In this document: piece after piece, positions 25,858 through 35,044 of the stretch
Layout of the letters: each line of letters opens with the position of its first letter
Numbering within the stretch: position 1 is the first letter of the stretch
Assembly (NCBI RefSeq): GCF_900101685.1
Contig: NZ_FMZZ01000005.1
Coordinates: forward strand, 124,001 to 188,000
Source: Actinokineospora iranica
GTDB lineage: Bacteria > Actinomycetota > Actinomycetes > Mycobacteriales > Pseudonocardiaceae
Direction of reading: 5' to 3'
Length of the DNA stretch: 64,000 bases
The notes under the pieces: generated by a model
Database searches by the model: none
Told to the model about the DNA's origin: nothing
Seen by the model: only the letters and a program-made list of their open reading frames with translations
Translations under genes and position numbers: made by a program

Positions 25858-26853
25858 ATGTGGGACGGTGCGCCGGACGTGCGAACGCACTCCGGCTGTC
25901 CGGGCCGGGCAGTGAGTTCTACGCTGTTCGTTGTGGATGCATGGGACGACCGCGAACGGGCCGCGTTGGTCGCTCTCCTGCGGGTGCGTCCGGACAGGAT
26001 GACCTGGCCCCAGATCGCCGCCGAGGTGGCGGACAGTGGGAGTGCGCGGGCGGTGTGGGATCGGCTGCGCCCGCAGGCTCCCTTCGAGACCGAGATCGAC
26101 ACGGCTGGTGGGCAGTCGGAACTCGACGTGGCGTCCATGGACATCGAATCCTGGCGGCTCGACGGGTTTCGCTTTCTGACCTTCCAGGATGCTGATTACC
26201 CTGCTCAGTTACGCGAAGTCCAGCAGATGCCACCGGTCCTGTTCACCCAGGGAACGCTTCAGCCGGGTGAGGCAGCGGTCTCGGTCGTGGGCTCGCGAAA
26301 GGCCTCGCCCACGGCGCTGAGAACCGCGAGGGACATCGCCACCGGGCTATCGGATGCGGGAGTGACGGTCCTCTCCGGTCTCGCGGAAGGGATCGACACC
26401 GCGGCCCATTCGGCGGCCCTGAACGTGGGCGGCCGAACGGTGGCGATCATCGGAACCGGCATTCGAAAGTACTTCCCTGCCGCTAACCGGGCTTTGCAGA
26501 TCAGGATCGCGACCAGTGGATTGGTGGTGTCTCAATTTTGGCCGGACGCGCCGCCGACCAAGCAGACCTTTCCCATGCGAAACGCGACGATGAGCGCGTA
26601 CGGGCGGGCGACCATCGTGGTGGAGGCCGGTGAGCAGAGCGGAGCGAGGATCCAGGCGCGGTCCGCAGTCGCACACGGGAGGCCGGTGATCCTTCTCGAT
26701 GCCGTCGCCTCCGGGACGAACTGGGGACGGAGCCTCCTCGGTGAACCAGGTGTGTACCCCGCCGCCAATGCTCACGAGGCGGTGGAGCGCGCTCTGGGAA
26801 TCGTCACCGACAGGTCCCACCTGGCGAAGCTGCTTGCCATGGTCGGGGAATGA
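25858..26853 (+). CDS. DprA/Smf-like DNA-processing protein
   Basis: About 331 residues. DprA binds single-stranded DNA and loads RecA; this copy is more likely involved in repair or DNA-uptake-like functions. The Rossmann-like core carries VSVVGSRKASPTAL, TVLSGLAEGIDTAAHSAAL, VAIIGTGI, FPMRNATMSAYG and VVEAGEQSGARIQAR, the canonical order of DprA motifs. ATG 25858 has GGAGG 8 bases upstream; GTG 25912 is an alternative. The extended N terminus (about 90 residues) and C terminus are unlike housekeeping DprA, which usually sits near topA and ribonuclease HII genes. It overlaps the broken comF-like gene by 4 bases and follows a LexA box. Confidence 0.82.
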   Translation: MWDGAPDVRTHSGCPGRAVSSTLFVVDAWDDRERAALVALLRVRPDRMTWPQIAAEVADSGSARAVWDRLRPQAPFETEIDTAGGQSELDVASMDIESWRLDGFRFLTFQDADYPAQLREVQQMPPVLFTQGTLQPGEAAVSVVGSRKASPTALRTARDIATGLSDAGVTVLSGLAEGIDTAAHSAALNVGGRTVAIIGTGIRKYFPAANRALQIRIATSGLVVSQFWPDAPPTKQTFPMRNATMSAYGRATIVVEAGEQSGARIQARSAVAHGRPVILLDAVASGTNWGRSLLGEPGVYPAANAHEAVERALGIVTDRSHLAKLLAMVGE

Positions 26854-27474
26854 CGGAGGACGACTTCCTTCGATGGGAGCTTCGCAGAGAGCTGCGTCAT
26901 CGGGTTGGTGCGTTCTTTCGTAATGTGCGCTACGGGCCGAGGGGCGCGCATTGCCAGGTTTGCGGCGTTCCTCCCGACAACGGGGGAGAGCTGTGTGGCC
27001 AATGCCGTCGTCAGCGAGACGAGTTCGGGGGGCGACTGGCATCGCAGGTTCTGCTGCTCGCCTACGTCAGAGGGCGCGCACCTGGTGGGCCTCGCTCGGC
27101 AGGTCCGCGGCGACGGTAATAGATCGGACAGTCGGATCACATTGGGCATCGGACTTGGCATCAGCGCCGAACCGGAGCGAACCGTGCGCGCGGACCGGTT
27201 CACTGTTCCTGAACACCAGCGCGAGCGCGTTCGGAAGAGGCATGTGCTGGTCGTCGACGACACCTGGACTTCGGGTGCGAAGGTGCAGTCGGCCGCTGTG
27301 GCGCTCAAGGACGCGGGCGCGGCGCAGGTCACCGCTCTCGTCGTCGGCCGTTGGTGCAACTACACATGGCCTGAGCATCGGGCGATGCTCGACTCTCTGA
27401 CCGAGCCGTATGACGCCCTCGTGTGCCCGGTGACTGGTGCTGACTGCAACGGCCTGCCGGTCAGCCCTGTTTGA
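26850..27474 (+). pseudogene. Broken ComF-like phosphoribosyltransferase gene
   Basis: The reading frame from ATG 26850 encodes a zinc-finger start typical of ComF proteins (CQVCGVPPDNGGELCGQC) and runs to LLLAYVRGRAPGG, then ends at a TAA (27117-27119). From about 27080 the family sequence continues in another frame: HLVGLARQVRG, PERTVRADRFTVPE and the PRPP-binding motif VLVVDDTWTSGAKVQSAA, ending at 27474. The whole locus spans only about 208 codons, so a stretch between the finger and the PRPP domain also seems to be missing. The simplest reading is an out-of-frame internal deletion. A sequencing error alone would not explain the missing middle. The 3' end overlaps the convergent oxidoreductase gene by 14 bases. 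Confidence 0.7.
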
Positions 27475-29035
27475 TCAGGTCCGCCGCCTTTTCGGCGACC
27501 ATGATCGTGGGCGCGTTGGTGTTGCCGCGCGGGATCATCGGCATCACCGACGCGTCGACCACGCGGAGGTTGTCGACGCCGTGGACGCGCAGGGCGGGAT
27601 CGACCACGGCGTTGTCGTCTGTGCCCATCGAGCAGGTGCCGACGGGGTGGTAGAGGGTCTGGCTGTACCGGCGGATGTGGTCGGCGAGGTCGGTGTCGGT
27701 CGCGGCGGGGAGGAACGGCTCGGCGAGGAATCGGCGCAGCGGCGAGTTCGCCGCGATTTCCTGGAGCGTCCGGCAGCCCGCGACCATGGTGTCCAGGTCC
27801 GACGGGTCGGCGTAGTAGGCCGGGTCGATCAGCGGGCGCCAGCGGGGGTCGGCTGAGGCAAGGCGGAGGGCGCCGCGGCTGCGGGGGGCGATGTGGATCG
27901 CCGCGGAGGTGAAGCCGCGGCCGACGGGCTCGTGGACGCCGTTGTCGTAGAACATGGTCGGGGCCACGATGAACTGGATGTCGGGGGCGTCGAGGACGGC
28001 GTCGGTGCGCAGGAAGCCGCCCGCCTCGCCGATATTGGACGTCAGGGGGCCGCGGCCGGCCGCCTGCCACTGGAGCAGCCTGCCGGGGGTGGCGAAGTCC
28101 ACCAGGTCGCTGGTGCCCCGGGTGGTCCAGATGACCGGGGCCGCGGGGTGGTCGTGCAGGTTGGCGCCAACGCCGGGCAGGGCGACGGCGACCTCGACGC
28201 CCACCTCGCGCAGGTGCTCTGCGGGGCCGATACCCGACAGCATGAGCAGCTGCGGCGAGTTGATCGCGCCGCCGGACAGGAGGACTTCCCGCTCGGCGCG
28301 GACGGTGCGGGTTTCGCCGTGCCGCAGGTATTCGACGCCGGTGGCGCGGGGGCCGTCGAGGAGGACGCGGGTGGTGTGGGCTCCGGTGCGCACCACCAGG
28401 TTCGGGCGGGTCAGCGCGGGCCGCAGGTAGGCGTCGGCGGTCGACCAGCGGCGGCCCCTGCGGCAGGTCACCTGGTAGACGCCGACGCCGTCCTGGTCGG
28501 AGCCGTTGAAGTCGTCGGTCGGTTTGAAGCCCGCGGCGACGGCGGCGTCGACCCACGCCCGGCTCAGCTCGTGGGTGTAGCGGCAGTCCTCGACGCGCAG
28601 CGGGCCGTCCGCGCCGTGCAGCGGGCCGTCGGCGCGGGTGTTGCCCTCGGCTTTGACGAAGTAGGGCAGCACGTCGTCGTAGCCCCAGCCGGTGGCGCCG
28701 TGCGCGTCGCGCCAGGTGTCGAAGTCGGCGCGGTTGCCGCGGATGTAGATCATGGCGTTCATCGATGAGCAGCCGCCGAGGGCGCGCATCCTCGGCCAGT
28801 AGGACTTCCGGCCGTCCATGTGCTTCTGCTCGACGGTCTCGTAGTTCCAGTCCCACTTCGTCTTGAACAGCGCCGGGAACGCCGCGGGGACCCGGATCTC
28901 GTCGGCGTCGTCCTCGCCGCCCGCCTCCAGCAGCAGCACCGTGACGTCCCGGTCCTCGGTGAGCCGGGCCGCGAGCACGCAGCCCGCGCTGCCCGCCCCG
29001 ACCACGATGTAGTCGAACGACTCCCGCTCGGTCAT
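27461..29035 (-). CDS. GMC-family FAD-dependent oxidoreductase
   Basis: 524-residue flavoenzyme of the choline dehydrogenase/glucose oxidase class. FAD motif VVGAGSAGCVLAARLTED at about 11-28, the GMC signature GGCSSMNAMIYIRGNRADFD near 85 and the second signature GAINSPQLLMLSGIGP near 255. The catalytic His lies in YHPVGTCSMG, and a second in the C-terminal NTNAPTIM stretch. ATG 29035 has GGAGGG 5 bases upstream. Substrate is an unknown alcohol. Cytosolic, no signal peptide. Confidence 0.9.
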   Translation of the reverse strand: MTERESFDYIVVGAGSAGCVLAARLTEDRDVTVLLLEAGGEDDADEIRVPAAFPALFKTKWDWNYETVEQKHMDGRKSYWPRMRALGGCSSMNAMIYIRGNRADFDTWRDAHGATGWGYDDVLPYFVKAEGNTRADGPLHGADGPLRVEDCRYTHELSRAWVDAAVAAGFKPTDDFNGSDQDGVGVYQVTCRRGRRWSTADAYLRPALTRPNLVVRTGAHTTRVLLDGPRATGVEYLRHGETRTVRAEREVLLSGGAINSPQLLMLSGIGPAEHLREVGVEVAVALPGVGANLHDHPAAPVIWTTRGTSDLVDFATPGRLLQWQAAGRGPLTSNIGEAGGFLRTDAVLDAPDIQFIVAPTMFYDNGVHEPVGRGFTSAAIHIAPRSRGALRLASADPRWRPLIDPAYYADPSDLDTMVAGCRTLQEIAANSPLRRFLAEPFLPAATDTDLADHIRRYSQTLYHPVGTCSMGTDDNAVVDPALRVHGVDNLRVVDASVMPMIPRGNTNAPTIMVAEKAADLIKQG

Positions 29036-29085
29036 GGGCCCTCCTCGAAGCAGTGCCGGACCCTTTGATCTTGCCCGCCGCGCGG

Positions 29086-30078
29086 CTAAAGCGCATCGAG
29101 CACTTCGGTCTCCTCTACCGGAGTCAACCCCGCTTCCCGTTTCCGGTCCAGGCCCAGCGTCCGCTCGTGCTCCAGCGCCCCGGCCACGACGTCGACCAAC
29201 GCCCGCGGCGTCAACCCGGTCGCCAGCGCGGGCGCGGCGTCCCGGGCCGCCAGGTACTTGTGCGACGCGGGCAGCCACAGCGGCAGCGACCGCGGCCCGG
29301 ACCACGGCTTGACGCCGAGTTCGGTCAGCTTCTCCTCGGGCGCCCGCACCAGTTCCACGTCCTCGCCGACCTGCTCGGCGATCCCGCCGAGCAGGTCGAG
29401 CAGCGGCTGCGCTGGCCCGATGCCGTCGTAGATCCCGGTGACGCCCTTCTCGGCGGCGTCGGTGATCCAGGCGGCCAGGTCGCGCACGTCGATGTACTGC
29501 GCGGACACGTCGGTGTCCGGCACGACCACCCGCCCGCCCCGCGACATCCGCGCGGGCCAGTACCCGAACCGGTCGAACGGATCGTCCGGCCCGACGATCA
29601 GCCCCGCCCGCACGATGAACGCCCGGTCCCCGACCGCGTCGAGCACCGCGTTCTCACTGGCCACCTTGACCGCCCCGTACAGGTCGGGATCGGCCGCGAG
29701 GTCTTCCCGGGCGCCCTGCTCGGTCCTCGGCGGCAGCAGTGGGTCCCCGACCCCGGTCGGCGGGATGCCCGGCTCGGCGTAGGCGCTGATCGAGGACACG
29801 AAAGTCCAATGCCCCACCCGGTCCCCGAACTCGGCCAACGCCCGCGCCACCCACGGATACGACAGCGGCGCCACATCCACCACCGCGTCGAACCGCTCCC
29901 CCCGCACCGGAGCCAACCCATCCTCATCGTCGCGGTCCACCCGGACCAGCCGCGCCCCCGCCGCCACCGCCCCCGCCTTCCCCCGAGCCGCGCACACCAC
30001 GTCGTGCCCCCGCCGCACGGCCTCCGCCGCCACCGCCCGCCCCACGAACCGCGTCCCACCCAGAACCAGAAGTCGCAT
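29086..30078 (-). CDS. NAD-dependent epimerase/dehydratase family protein
   Basis: 330-residue Rossmann protein of the extended SDR type. It begins MRLLVLGGTRFVGRAV, with the dinucleotide motif GGTRFVG at residues 7-13. The SSISAYAEPG segment and YGAVKVASEN provide the Ser, Tyr and Lys of the catalytic triad. The longer upstream reading is rejected because family similarity starts exactly at this ATG. A weak CAGGGT 7 bases upstream could serve a leaderless promoter. Probable NAD(P)-linked sugar or reductase enzyme, substrate unknown. Divergent from the DUF3800 locus. Confidence 0.87.
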   Translation of the reverse strand: MRLLVLGGTRFVGRAVAAEAVRRGHDVVCAARGKAGAVAAGARLVRVDRDDEDGLAPVRGERFDAVVDVAPLSYPWVARALAEFGDRVGHWTFVSSISAYAEPGIPPTGVGDPLLPPRTEQGAREDLAADPDLYGAVKVASENAVLDAVGDRAFIVRAGLIVGPDDPFDRFGYWPARMSRGGRVVVPDTDVSAQYIDVRDLAAWITDAAEKGVTGIYDGIGPAQPLLDLLGGIAEQVGEDVELVRAPEEKLTELGVKPWSGPRSLPLWLPASHKYLAARDAAPALATGLTPRALVDVVAGALEHERTLGLDRKREAGLTPVEETEVLDAL

Positions 30079-30137
30079 GTCCCCCACCCTGTCCCCGCCC
30101 CCACCCCACCGCCACCCATCTCGCCCCCGGCGAACAC

Positions 30138-30153
30138 GCGAACACCCGTTCGA
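30138..30153 (+). promoter_or_regulatory. LexA (SOS) box 2, upstream of DUF3800 locus
   Basis: GCGAACACCCGTTCGA has the same CGAAC-N4-GTTCG palindrome as box 1. It lies 38 bases before the GTG of the DUF3800 locus and 60 bases before the divergent epimerase start, so it could control either. Confidence 0.7.
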
Positions 30154-30191
30154 GCGATACGGCGACCCTGGCAACCCGCCGATCTCCCACG

Positions 30192-30735
30192 GTGACCTTG
30201 CATGTCTTCGTCGATGAATCGTGTCGTCGCGACACCTATCTGATCGCCGCCGCCCGTGTAGACCCCGGCCGGTTGGCGAGGCACGCGCAAGCTGATGCGC
30301 TCCCTGTTGCCGCCGGGCCAGCGTGAAGTCCATTTCAAGAAGGAGACGCCGCAACGCCGCAGGCTGGTGCTCGCGCGGATGGCGGAGGCGGGGGTGAGGT
30401 GCTGGCTCTACACCGCGGACCGCGTCGGCGGTCACGAGGAAGCGCGCCAGGCGTGTCTGGCCGCGCTGACCGAGGACCTTCTGGACGCGTGCGCGCTTCG
30501 CCTCGTGCTGGACAGCCGGGATCGGCGCGACCGCTTCGACGCGATCAGCATCCGCGCGGTGCTTGGCAAGGTCGCCCGCGTGTCGGGGCTCGTGTACGAG
30601 CACCTGCCGAGCCACCAAGAGGAGTTGCTGTGGATCGCGGACGCGGTGGCCTGGTCTGTTGGAGCGGGTGGAGACTGGTCGCGGCGGGTGAGTGCGCTGG
30701 TCTCCAGGACGGTGCCGGTAAGGGACCCTGGATAG
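30192..30735 (+). pseudogene. Frameshifted DUF3800-family gene
   Basis: From GTG 30192 the frame reads LHVFVDESCRRDTYLIAAARVDPGRLAR, the usual start of DUF3800 proteins with the acidic VDES motif of a possible nuclease fold. That frame stops at 30324-30326. The rest of the family sequence continues in another frame from about 30283 (TRKLMRSLLPPGQREVHFKKE), ending at 30735 with EELLWIADAVAWSVGAGGDW. Reading AGGCACGCGC as AGGACGCGC restores one continuous frame, so a single extra base near 30282-30284 is the likely lesion. It may be a true pseudogene or a sequencing error. It follows LexA box 2. Confidence 0.7.
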
Positions 30736-30983
30736 CGCGAAACCCAGCCGCCGACCGTCCGGACGTGGGCTGGGTTCACTTCCCTGACTTACGGGCCAGA
30801 GCTGTGACCAGGTTATCCCGCCTTGTCTCGCCCGTCCACCGGGTTCACCCGGTCGTGGAGGTGCGTCCCCTGGACCTGCGGAGTTCGGTGGGGCGTGGTC
30901 CAGGTCACCGGCGTTCCGGGGTGAACTCGCAGGTCAGGTACGCTTCTGCGGTACCGGCCTCTCGAACTCAGGAGTTGCCAGCC

Positions 30984-31223
30984 GTGGCCCGAGTTGTCGT
31001 CGATGTCATGCCCAAGCCGGAGATTCTCGACCCGCAGGGTCAAGCTGTCGCGCGTGCCCTGCCGCGGCTGGGATTCGATGGTGTGTCCGATGTGCGTCAG
31101 GGGAAGCACTTCGAGTTGGAGGTCGACGACTCGGTCGATGACGAGACGTTGGCGAAGATCGCCGAGGGTTTCCTCTCCAACCCGGTGGTGGAGGACTTCG
31201 TGGTTCGGCGGGTGGACTCGTGA
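30984..31223 (+). CDS. purS: FGAM synthetase small subunit PurS
   Basis: 79-residue structural subunit of the three-part formylglycinamidine synthetase (PurS, PurQ, PurL). Starts [20 protein letters not shown] and contains the conserved [16 protein letters not shown] block. GTG start with AGGAG about 9 bases upstream, so this transcript has a leader. The likely promoter is around TACGCT (30938-30943). It overlaps purQ by 4 bases (GTGA). Confidence 0.94.
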   Translation: MARVVVDVMPKPEILDPQGQAVARALPRLGFDGVSDVRQGKHFELEVDDSVDDETLAKIAEGFLSNPVVEDFVVRRVDS

Positions 31224-31891
31224 GGGTCGGCGCTGTCACCTTTCCGGGGACCCTGGACGACAGCGACACCGCCCGCGCGATCACCGCGGCGGGGGGTGAG
31301 GCGGTCGCGCTGTGGCACGGTGACGCCGACCTGCGCGGGGTGGACGCGGTGATCCTGCCCGGCGGGTTCTCCTACGGCGACTATCTGCGCGCCGGGGCGA
31401 TCGCCCGGTTCGCGCCGGTGATGGGCGAGGTGATCGACGCCGCGCGCAAGGGGATGCCGGTGCTGGGGATCTGCAACGGGTTCCAGGTGCTGTGCGAGGC
31501 CGGTCTGCTGCCCGGCGCGCTGCTGCGCAACGCCGAGTTGCACTTCGTGTGCCGCGACCAGTGGCTGAAGGTGGAGAACAACGCGACCGCGTGGACCACC
31601 CGCTACGACGCGGGCGCGGAGATCATCATCCCGATCAAGAACATGGACGGCCGCTTCGCCGCCTCCCAGTCCACTGTGGACGAACTGGAGGGTGAGGGCC
31701 GGGTGGTGTTCCGCTACGTCGGCGGCAACCCCAACGGCTCGCTCAACCACATCGCGGGCATCAGCGACCCGACCGGGCGCGTCGTCGGCCTGATGCCGCA
31801 CCCGGAGCACGCGATCGACGCGCTCACCGGGCCGTCCGACGACGGTCTGGGCATTTTCCTGTCCGTTCTCGATTCGGTGGTGAACGCGTGA
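31220..31891 (+). CDS. purQ: FGAM synthetase glutaminase subunit PurQ
   Basis: 223 residues, class I glutamine amidotransferase. Supplies ammonia to PurL. The nucleophile Cys is in [15 protein letters not shown] (about 84-98), and the His-Glu pair is in [11 protein letters not shown] (about 192-202). [13 protein letters not shown] near the N terminus is the family start. Overlaps purS and purL by 4 bases at each end (GTGA junctions), so the three subunits are made from one coupled transcript. Confidence 0.95.
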   Translation: MRVGAVTFPGTLDDSDTARAITAAGGEAVALWHGDADLRGVDAVILPGGFSYGDYLRAGAIARFAPVMGEVIDAARKGMPVLGICNGFQVLCEAGLLPGALLRNAELHFVCRDQWLKVENNATAWTTRYDAGAEIIIPIKNMDGRFAASQSTVDELEGEGRVVFRYVGGNPNGSLNHIAGISDPTGRVVGLMPHPEHAIDALTGPSDDGLGIFLSVLDSVVNA

Positions 31892-34161
31892 CCGACACAG
31901 TCGACATCGCCAAGGCCACGCCCGACCAGGAGCAGCCCTACCGCGAGCTTGGCCTCAAGGACGACGAGTACGCCCGTGTCCGCGAGATCCTCGGCCGCCG
32001 CCCCACCGACGCCGAGTTGGCGATGTACTCGGTGATGTGGAGCGAGCACTGCTCCTACAAGTCGTCCAAAGTGCACTGGAAGCACTGGTCGAAGAACACC
32101 ACGCCGGAAATGCGGGCGAAGATGCTCGCGGGCATCGGCGAGAACGCAGGCGTGGTCGACATCGGCGACGGCTGGGCGGTGACGTTCAAGCTGGAGTCGC
32201 ACAACCACCCGTCCTATGTGGAGCCTTACCAGGGCGCGGCGACCGGCGTCGGCGGCATCGTGCGCGACATCATGGCGATGGGCGCGCGCCCGCTGGCCGT
32301 GATGGACCCGCTGCGCTTCGGCGCCCCCGACCACCCCGACACCCGCCGGGTGCTGCCCGGGGTCGTCGCGGGCATCGGCGGGTACGGCAACTGCCTTGGC
32401 CTGCCCAACATCGGCGGCGAGGTCGTATTCGACCCGTCGTACCAGGGGAATCCGCTGGTCAACGCGCTGTGTGTGGGCGCGATGCGGGTCGAGGACCTGC
32501 ACCTGGCGCACGCTTCCGGCACCGGCAACAAGGTCATCCTGTTCGGCGCCCGCACCGGCCTCGACGGCATCGGCGGCGTGTCCGTGCTGGCCAGCGAGAC
32601 CTTCTCCGGCGACGAGGGCGGCACCGGGCGCAAGAAGCTTCCCGCGGTCCAGGTCGGCGACCCGTTCACCGAGAAGGTGCTCATCGAGTGCTGCCTTGAG
32701 CTGTTCCGCGAGGGCATCGTGGTCGGCATCCAGGACCTCGGCGGCGCGGGCCTGTCGTGCGCGACCAGTGAGCTGGCCAGCGCGGGCGATGGTGGAATGC
32801 GCGTCGAACTCGACCGGGTTCCGTTGCGCGCCACGGGCATGACGCCAGCCGAAGTCCTCTCCAGCGAGTCGCAGGAGCGGATGTGCGCGGTGGTGAAACC
32901 GTCCGATGTGGACGCTTTCATGCGGGTGTGCGCCAAGTGGGACGTCATCGCCACCGAGATCGGCGAGGTCACCGACGGCGACCGCCTGGTGATCACCTGG
33001 CACGGCGAGACCGTGGTCGACGTGCCGCCGCGCACCGTCGCGCACGAGGGCCCGATGTACGAGCGCCCGATCGCCCGCCCGGCCGATCAGGACGCGTTGG
33101 CGGCCAACGGCCCGGAAACCCTGCCCCGACCGTCCACACCGGACGAACTGCGGGCAGAGATCCTGCGCATGGCCGCGTCGCCGAACCTGGCGTCCCGCCG
33201 CTGGGTCACCGAGCAGTACGACCGGTACGTGCGCGGCGGCACCGTCTTGGCCCAGCCCGCCGACGCGGGCATGATCCGCGTGGACGAGGTCACCGGCCGC
33301 GGTGTCGCCCTGGCCACCGACTGCAACGGCCGCTTCGTCAAGCTCGACCCGTACACCGGCACGCAACTCGCGCTGGCCGAGGCGTACCGCAACGTGGCCG
33401 TGTCCGGCGCGACGCCGCTCGCGGTCACCAACTGCCTCAACTTCGGCTCGCCAGAGGACCCGGCGGTGATGTGGCAGTTCGAGCAGGCCGTGCGCGGCCT
33501 CGCCGAGGGCTGCAAGGAACTGGGCATCCCGGTCACCGGCGGCAACGTGAGCTTCTACAACCAGACCGGCAGCACGGCCATCCTGCCCACCCCGGTCGTC
33601 GGCGTCCTCGGCGTCATCGACGACGTCCGCCGCCGCATCCCCACCGGAATCGGCGCTGAGGCGGGCGAAACCCTGCTCCTGCTCGGCGAGACCCGCGACG
33701 AGTTCGGCGGTTCCGAGTGGGCGCACGTCGTGCACGGCCACCTCGGCGGCGTCCCGCCGAAGGTGGATCTGGCGCGCGAGAAGCTGTTGGCGGACATCCT
33801 GCTCGCCGGTTCCCGCGACGGCATGGTGTCCGCGGCCCACGATTTGTCCGACGGCGGCCTCGCGCAGACCCTGGTGGAGACCTGCCTCATCGGCGAGGTC
33901 GGCGCCCGCGTCTTCCTCGACCCCGACCAGGACCCGTTCGTGCAGCTGTTCAGCGAGTCCGCAGGCCGCGTCCTGGTGGCGGTTCCCCGCTCGGAGGAAC
34001 TGCGCTTCACCGAGATGTGCACCGCCCGCGGCCTCCCCTGGCGGCGCACCGGCGTGGTCGACCCGGAGTCGAAGTCGTTGGAGATCCAGGACATCGGCGA
34101 CCTGCCCCTCGCGGAACTCCGCGAGGCGTGGGAAGGCACCCTGCCCGCCCTGTTCGGCTGA
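31888..34161 (+). CDS. purL: FGAM synthetase large subunit PurL
   Basis: Converts FGAR to FGAM with ATP and ammonia from PurQ. 757 residues, the small bacterial PurL type without its own glutaminase. Motifs: [12 protein letters not shown] near 50, the substrate loop KLESHNHPS near 97, [16 protein letters not shown] near 114, [12 protein letters not shown] near 283 and [14 protein letters not shown] near 648. These mark the two repeated ATP-binding halves of the PurM/PurL fold. A strong inverted repeat follows 8 bases after the stop. Confidence 0.96.
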   Translation: MTDTVDIAKATPDQEQPYRELGLKDDEYARVREILGRRPTDAELAMYSVMWSEHCSYKSSKVHWKHWSKNTTPEMRAKMLAGIGENAGVVDIGDGWAVTFKLESHNHPSYVEPYQGAATGVGGIVRDIMAMGARPLAVMDPLRFGAPDHPDTRRVLPGVVAGIGGYGNCLGLPNIGGEVVFDPSYQGNPLVNALCVGAMRVEDLHLAHASGTGNKVILFGARTGLDGIGGVSVLASETFSGDEGGTGRKKLPAVQVGDPFTEKVLIECCLELFREGIVVGIQDLGGAGLSCATSELASAGDGGMRVELDRVPLRATGMTPAEVLSSESQERMCAVVKPSDVDAFMRVCAKWDVIATEIGEVTDGDRLVITWHGETVVDVPPRTVAHEGPMYERPIARPADQDALAANGPETLPRPSTPDELRAEILRMAASPNLASRRWVTEQYDRYVRGGTVLAQPADAGMIRVDEVTGRGVALATDCNGRFVKLDPYTGTQLALAEAYRNVAVSGATPLAVTNCLNFGSPEDPAVMWQFEQAVRGLAEGCKELGIPVTGGNVSFYNQTGSTAILPTPVVGVLGVIDDVRRRIPTGIGAEAGETLLLLGETRDEFGGSEWAHVVHGHLGGVPPKVDLAREKLLADILLAGSRDGMVSAAHDLSDGGLAQTLVETCLIGEVGARVFLDPDQDPFVQLFSESAGRVLVAVPRSEELRFTEMCTARGLPWRRTGVVDPESKSLEIQDIGDLPLAELREAWEGTLPALFG

Positions 34162-34169
34162 CCCGCGTC

Positions 34170-34202
34170 GGTCGCGGGGCCGTGCGTCACGGCCCCGCGA
34201 CC
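34170..34202. terminator. Perfect inverted repeat, probable bidirectional terminator
   Basis: A 15-bp GC-rich stem with a 3-base loop (left arm starts GGTCGCGGGGC, right arm ends GCCCCGCGACC). It lies between the 3' ends of purL and the convergent lipoprotein gene and covers the latter's stop codon. No T-run follows on either strand, as is common in actinobacteria. Confidence 0.75.
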
Positions 34203-35044
34203 AGCACGCATTCCCCGTTGGCGACCAACTCCATTTCCGCGCCCGCGTTCTTGGGCGTGCGAAGGGAAACAGTGAACCCGACCTGGTCCGCGGGCCTGCT
34301 CGCGGCCAGATAGCCGGGCTGCCCCTCCCGGGGGTCGACTGTCCACTCCGGACCAAGGTAGTCCAGGACGCGCTGCTTGAGATCAGGCGCGGCCGTGATG
34401 CCTTGCCGTGTCGAGGCATACCACCTGGCGCCCCGGGCGCCCCCGCCCGCGCCGCAGGTCGTCAACGACACGTCAGGCGCGTCCGTGATCTGGCCGGACG
34501 CGGGAAACGTCTTGACGTCAACGGGTTCCCCGGCGATCTCCGCGACTCCCTTGGCCGCTCGCGCGGCGGCGGCGAAGCCCGGCGACATCGCTCGCTGCTG
34601 TTCCGCGGTGAGATCGGGCCGCAGATCGATCGACAGTTCCTGGTGCCGCCCGGAGATCGAGCACTTCGCCAGTTCCGCCCGCACTTTGTCGCCCTTGAGC
34701 GCGAACTTCACCTCGTGCGGCCCGATCAGCACCAGATCGAACCCCTCCGCGACCTGGGGCTGCCACCCCGCCTTGATTCCCGCCGCCCGCAGTTCCGCCG
34801 CGGACACATCACGCACGGTGGCGTCCGCCCACATCGCCACCAGATCGTTCCCCGACGCGTCGAACACGCTTCCGCACGTCAACGCGTCGAACGTGGGCCG
34901 CGCCGACCCGTCGACCGCGCCGAGCAGGCTGGTCACCGTGCTGGTGAACTCCGCCGACACGGGCGCCTGCTTGGACTCCGCGCACCCCGCGAGCATCCCC
35001 GCGGTGAGCATTCCCAGGCTGGCCAGCGCGACGAGCGTCCTCAC
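34187..35044 (-). CDS. Lipoprotein at the end of ESX module 2
   Basis: 285-residue lipoprotein of unknown family. Signal peptide with the lipobox LAGC (Cys about 21). A Cys in LTCGSVF, another in AKCSISG, one in LTTCGAGG and one in GECVLV could pair outside the cell. It overlaps the lipase-like gene by 4 bases and must be translated with it, so it may be its partner, receptor or protective protein. DUF3558-like proteins occupy similar places in other ESX modules, but I see no firm match. Confidence 0.7.
   Translation of the reverse strand: MRTLVALASLGMLTAGMLAGCAESKQAPVSAEFTSTVTSLLGAVDGSARPTFDALTCGSVFDASGNDLVAMWADATVRDVSAAELRAAGIKAGWQPQVAEGFDLVLIGPHEVKFALKGDKVRAELAKCSISGRHQELSIDLRPDLTAEQQRAMSPGFAAAARAAKGVAEIAGEPVDVKTFPASGQITDAPDVSLTTCGAGGGARGARWYASTRQGITAAPDLKQRVLDYLGPEWTVDPREGQPGYLAASRPADQVGFTVSLRTPKNAGAEMELVANGECVLVAGP

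Noticed and set aside
26850..27474. Programmed ribosomal frameshift in the comF-like gene
   Set aside because: No slippery heptamer or downstream structure is evident near 27080, and a piece of the middle domain seems missing as well.
31714..34419. Long minus-strand open frame of about 900 codons
   Set aside because: Antisense to purL and the end of purQ; low-complexity composition and no ribosome-binding site.
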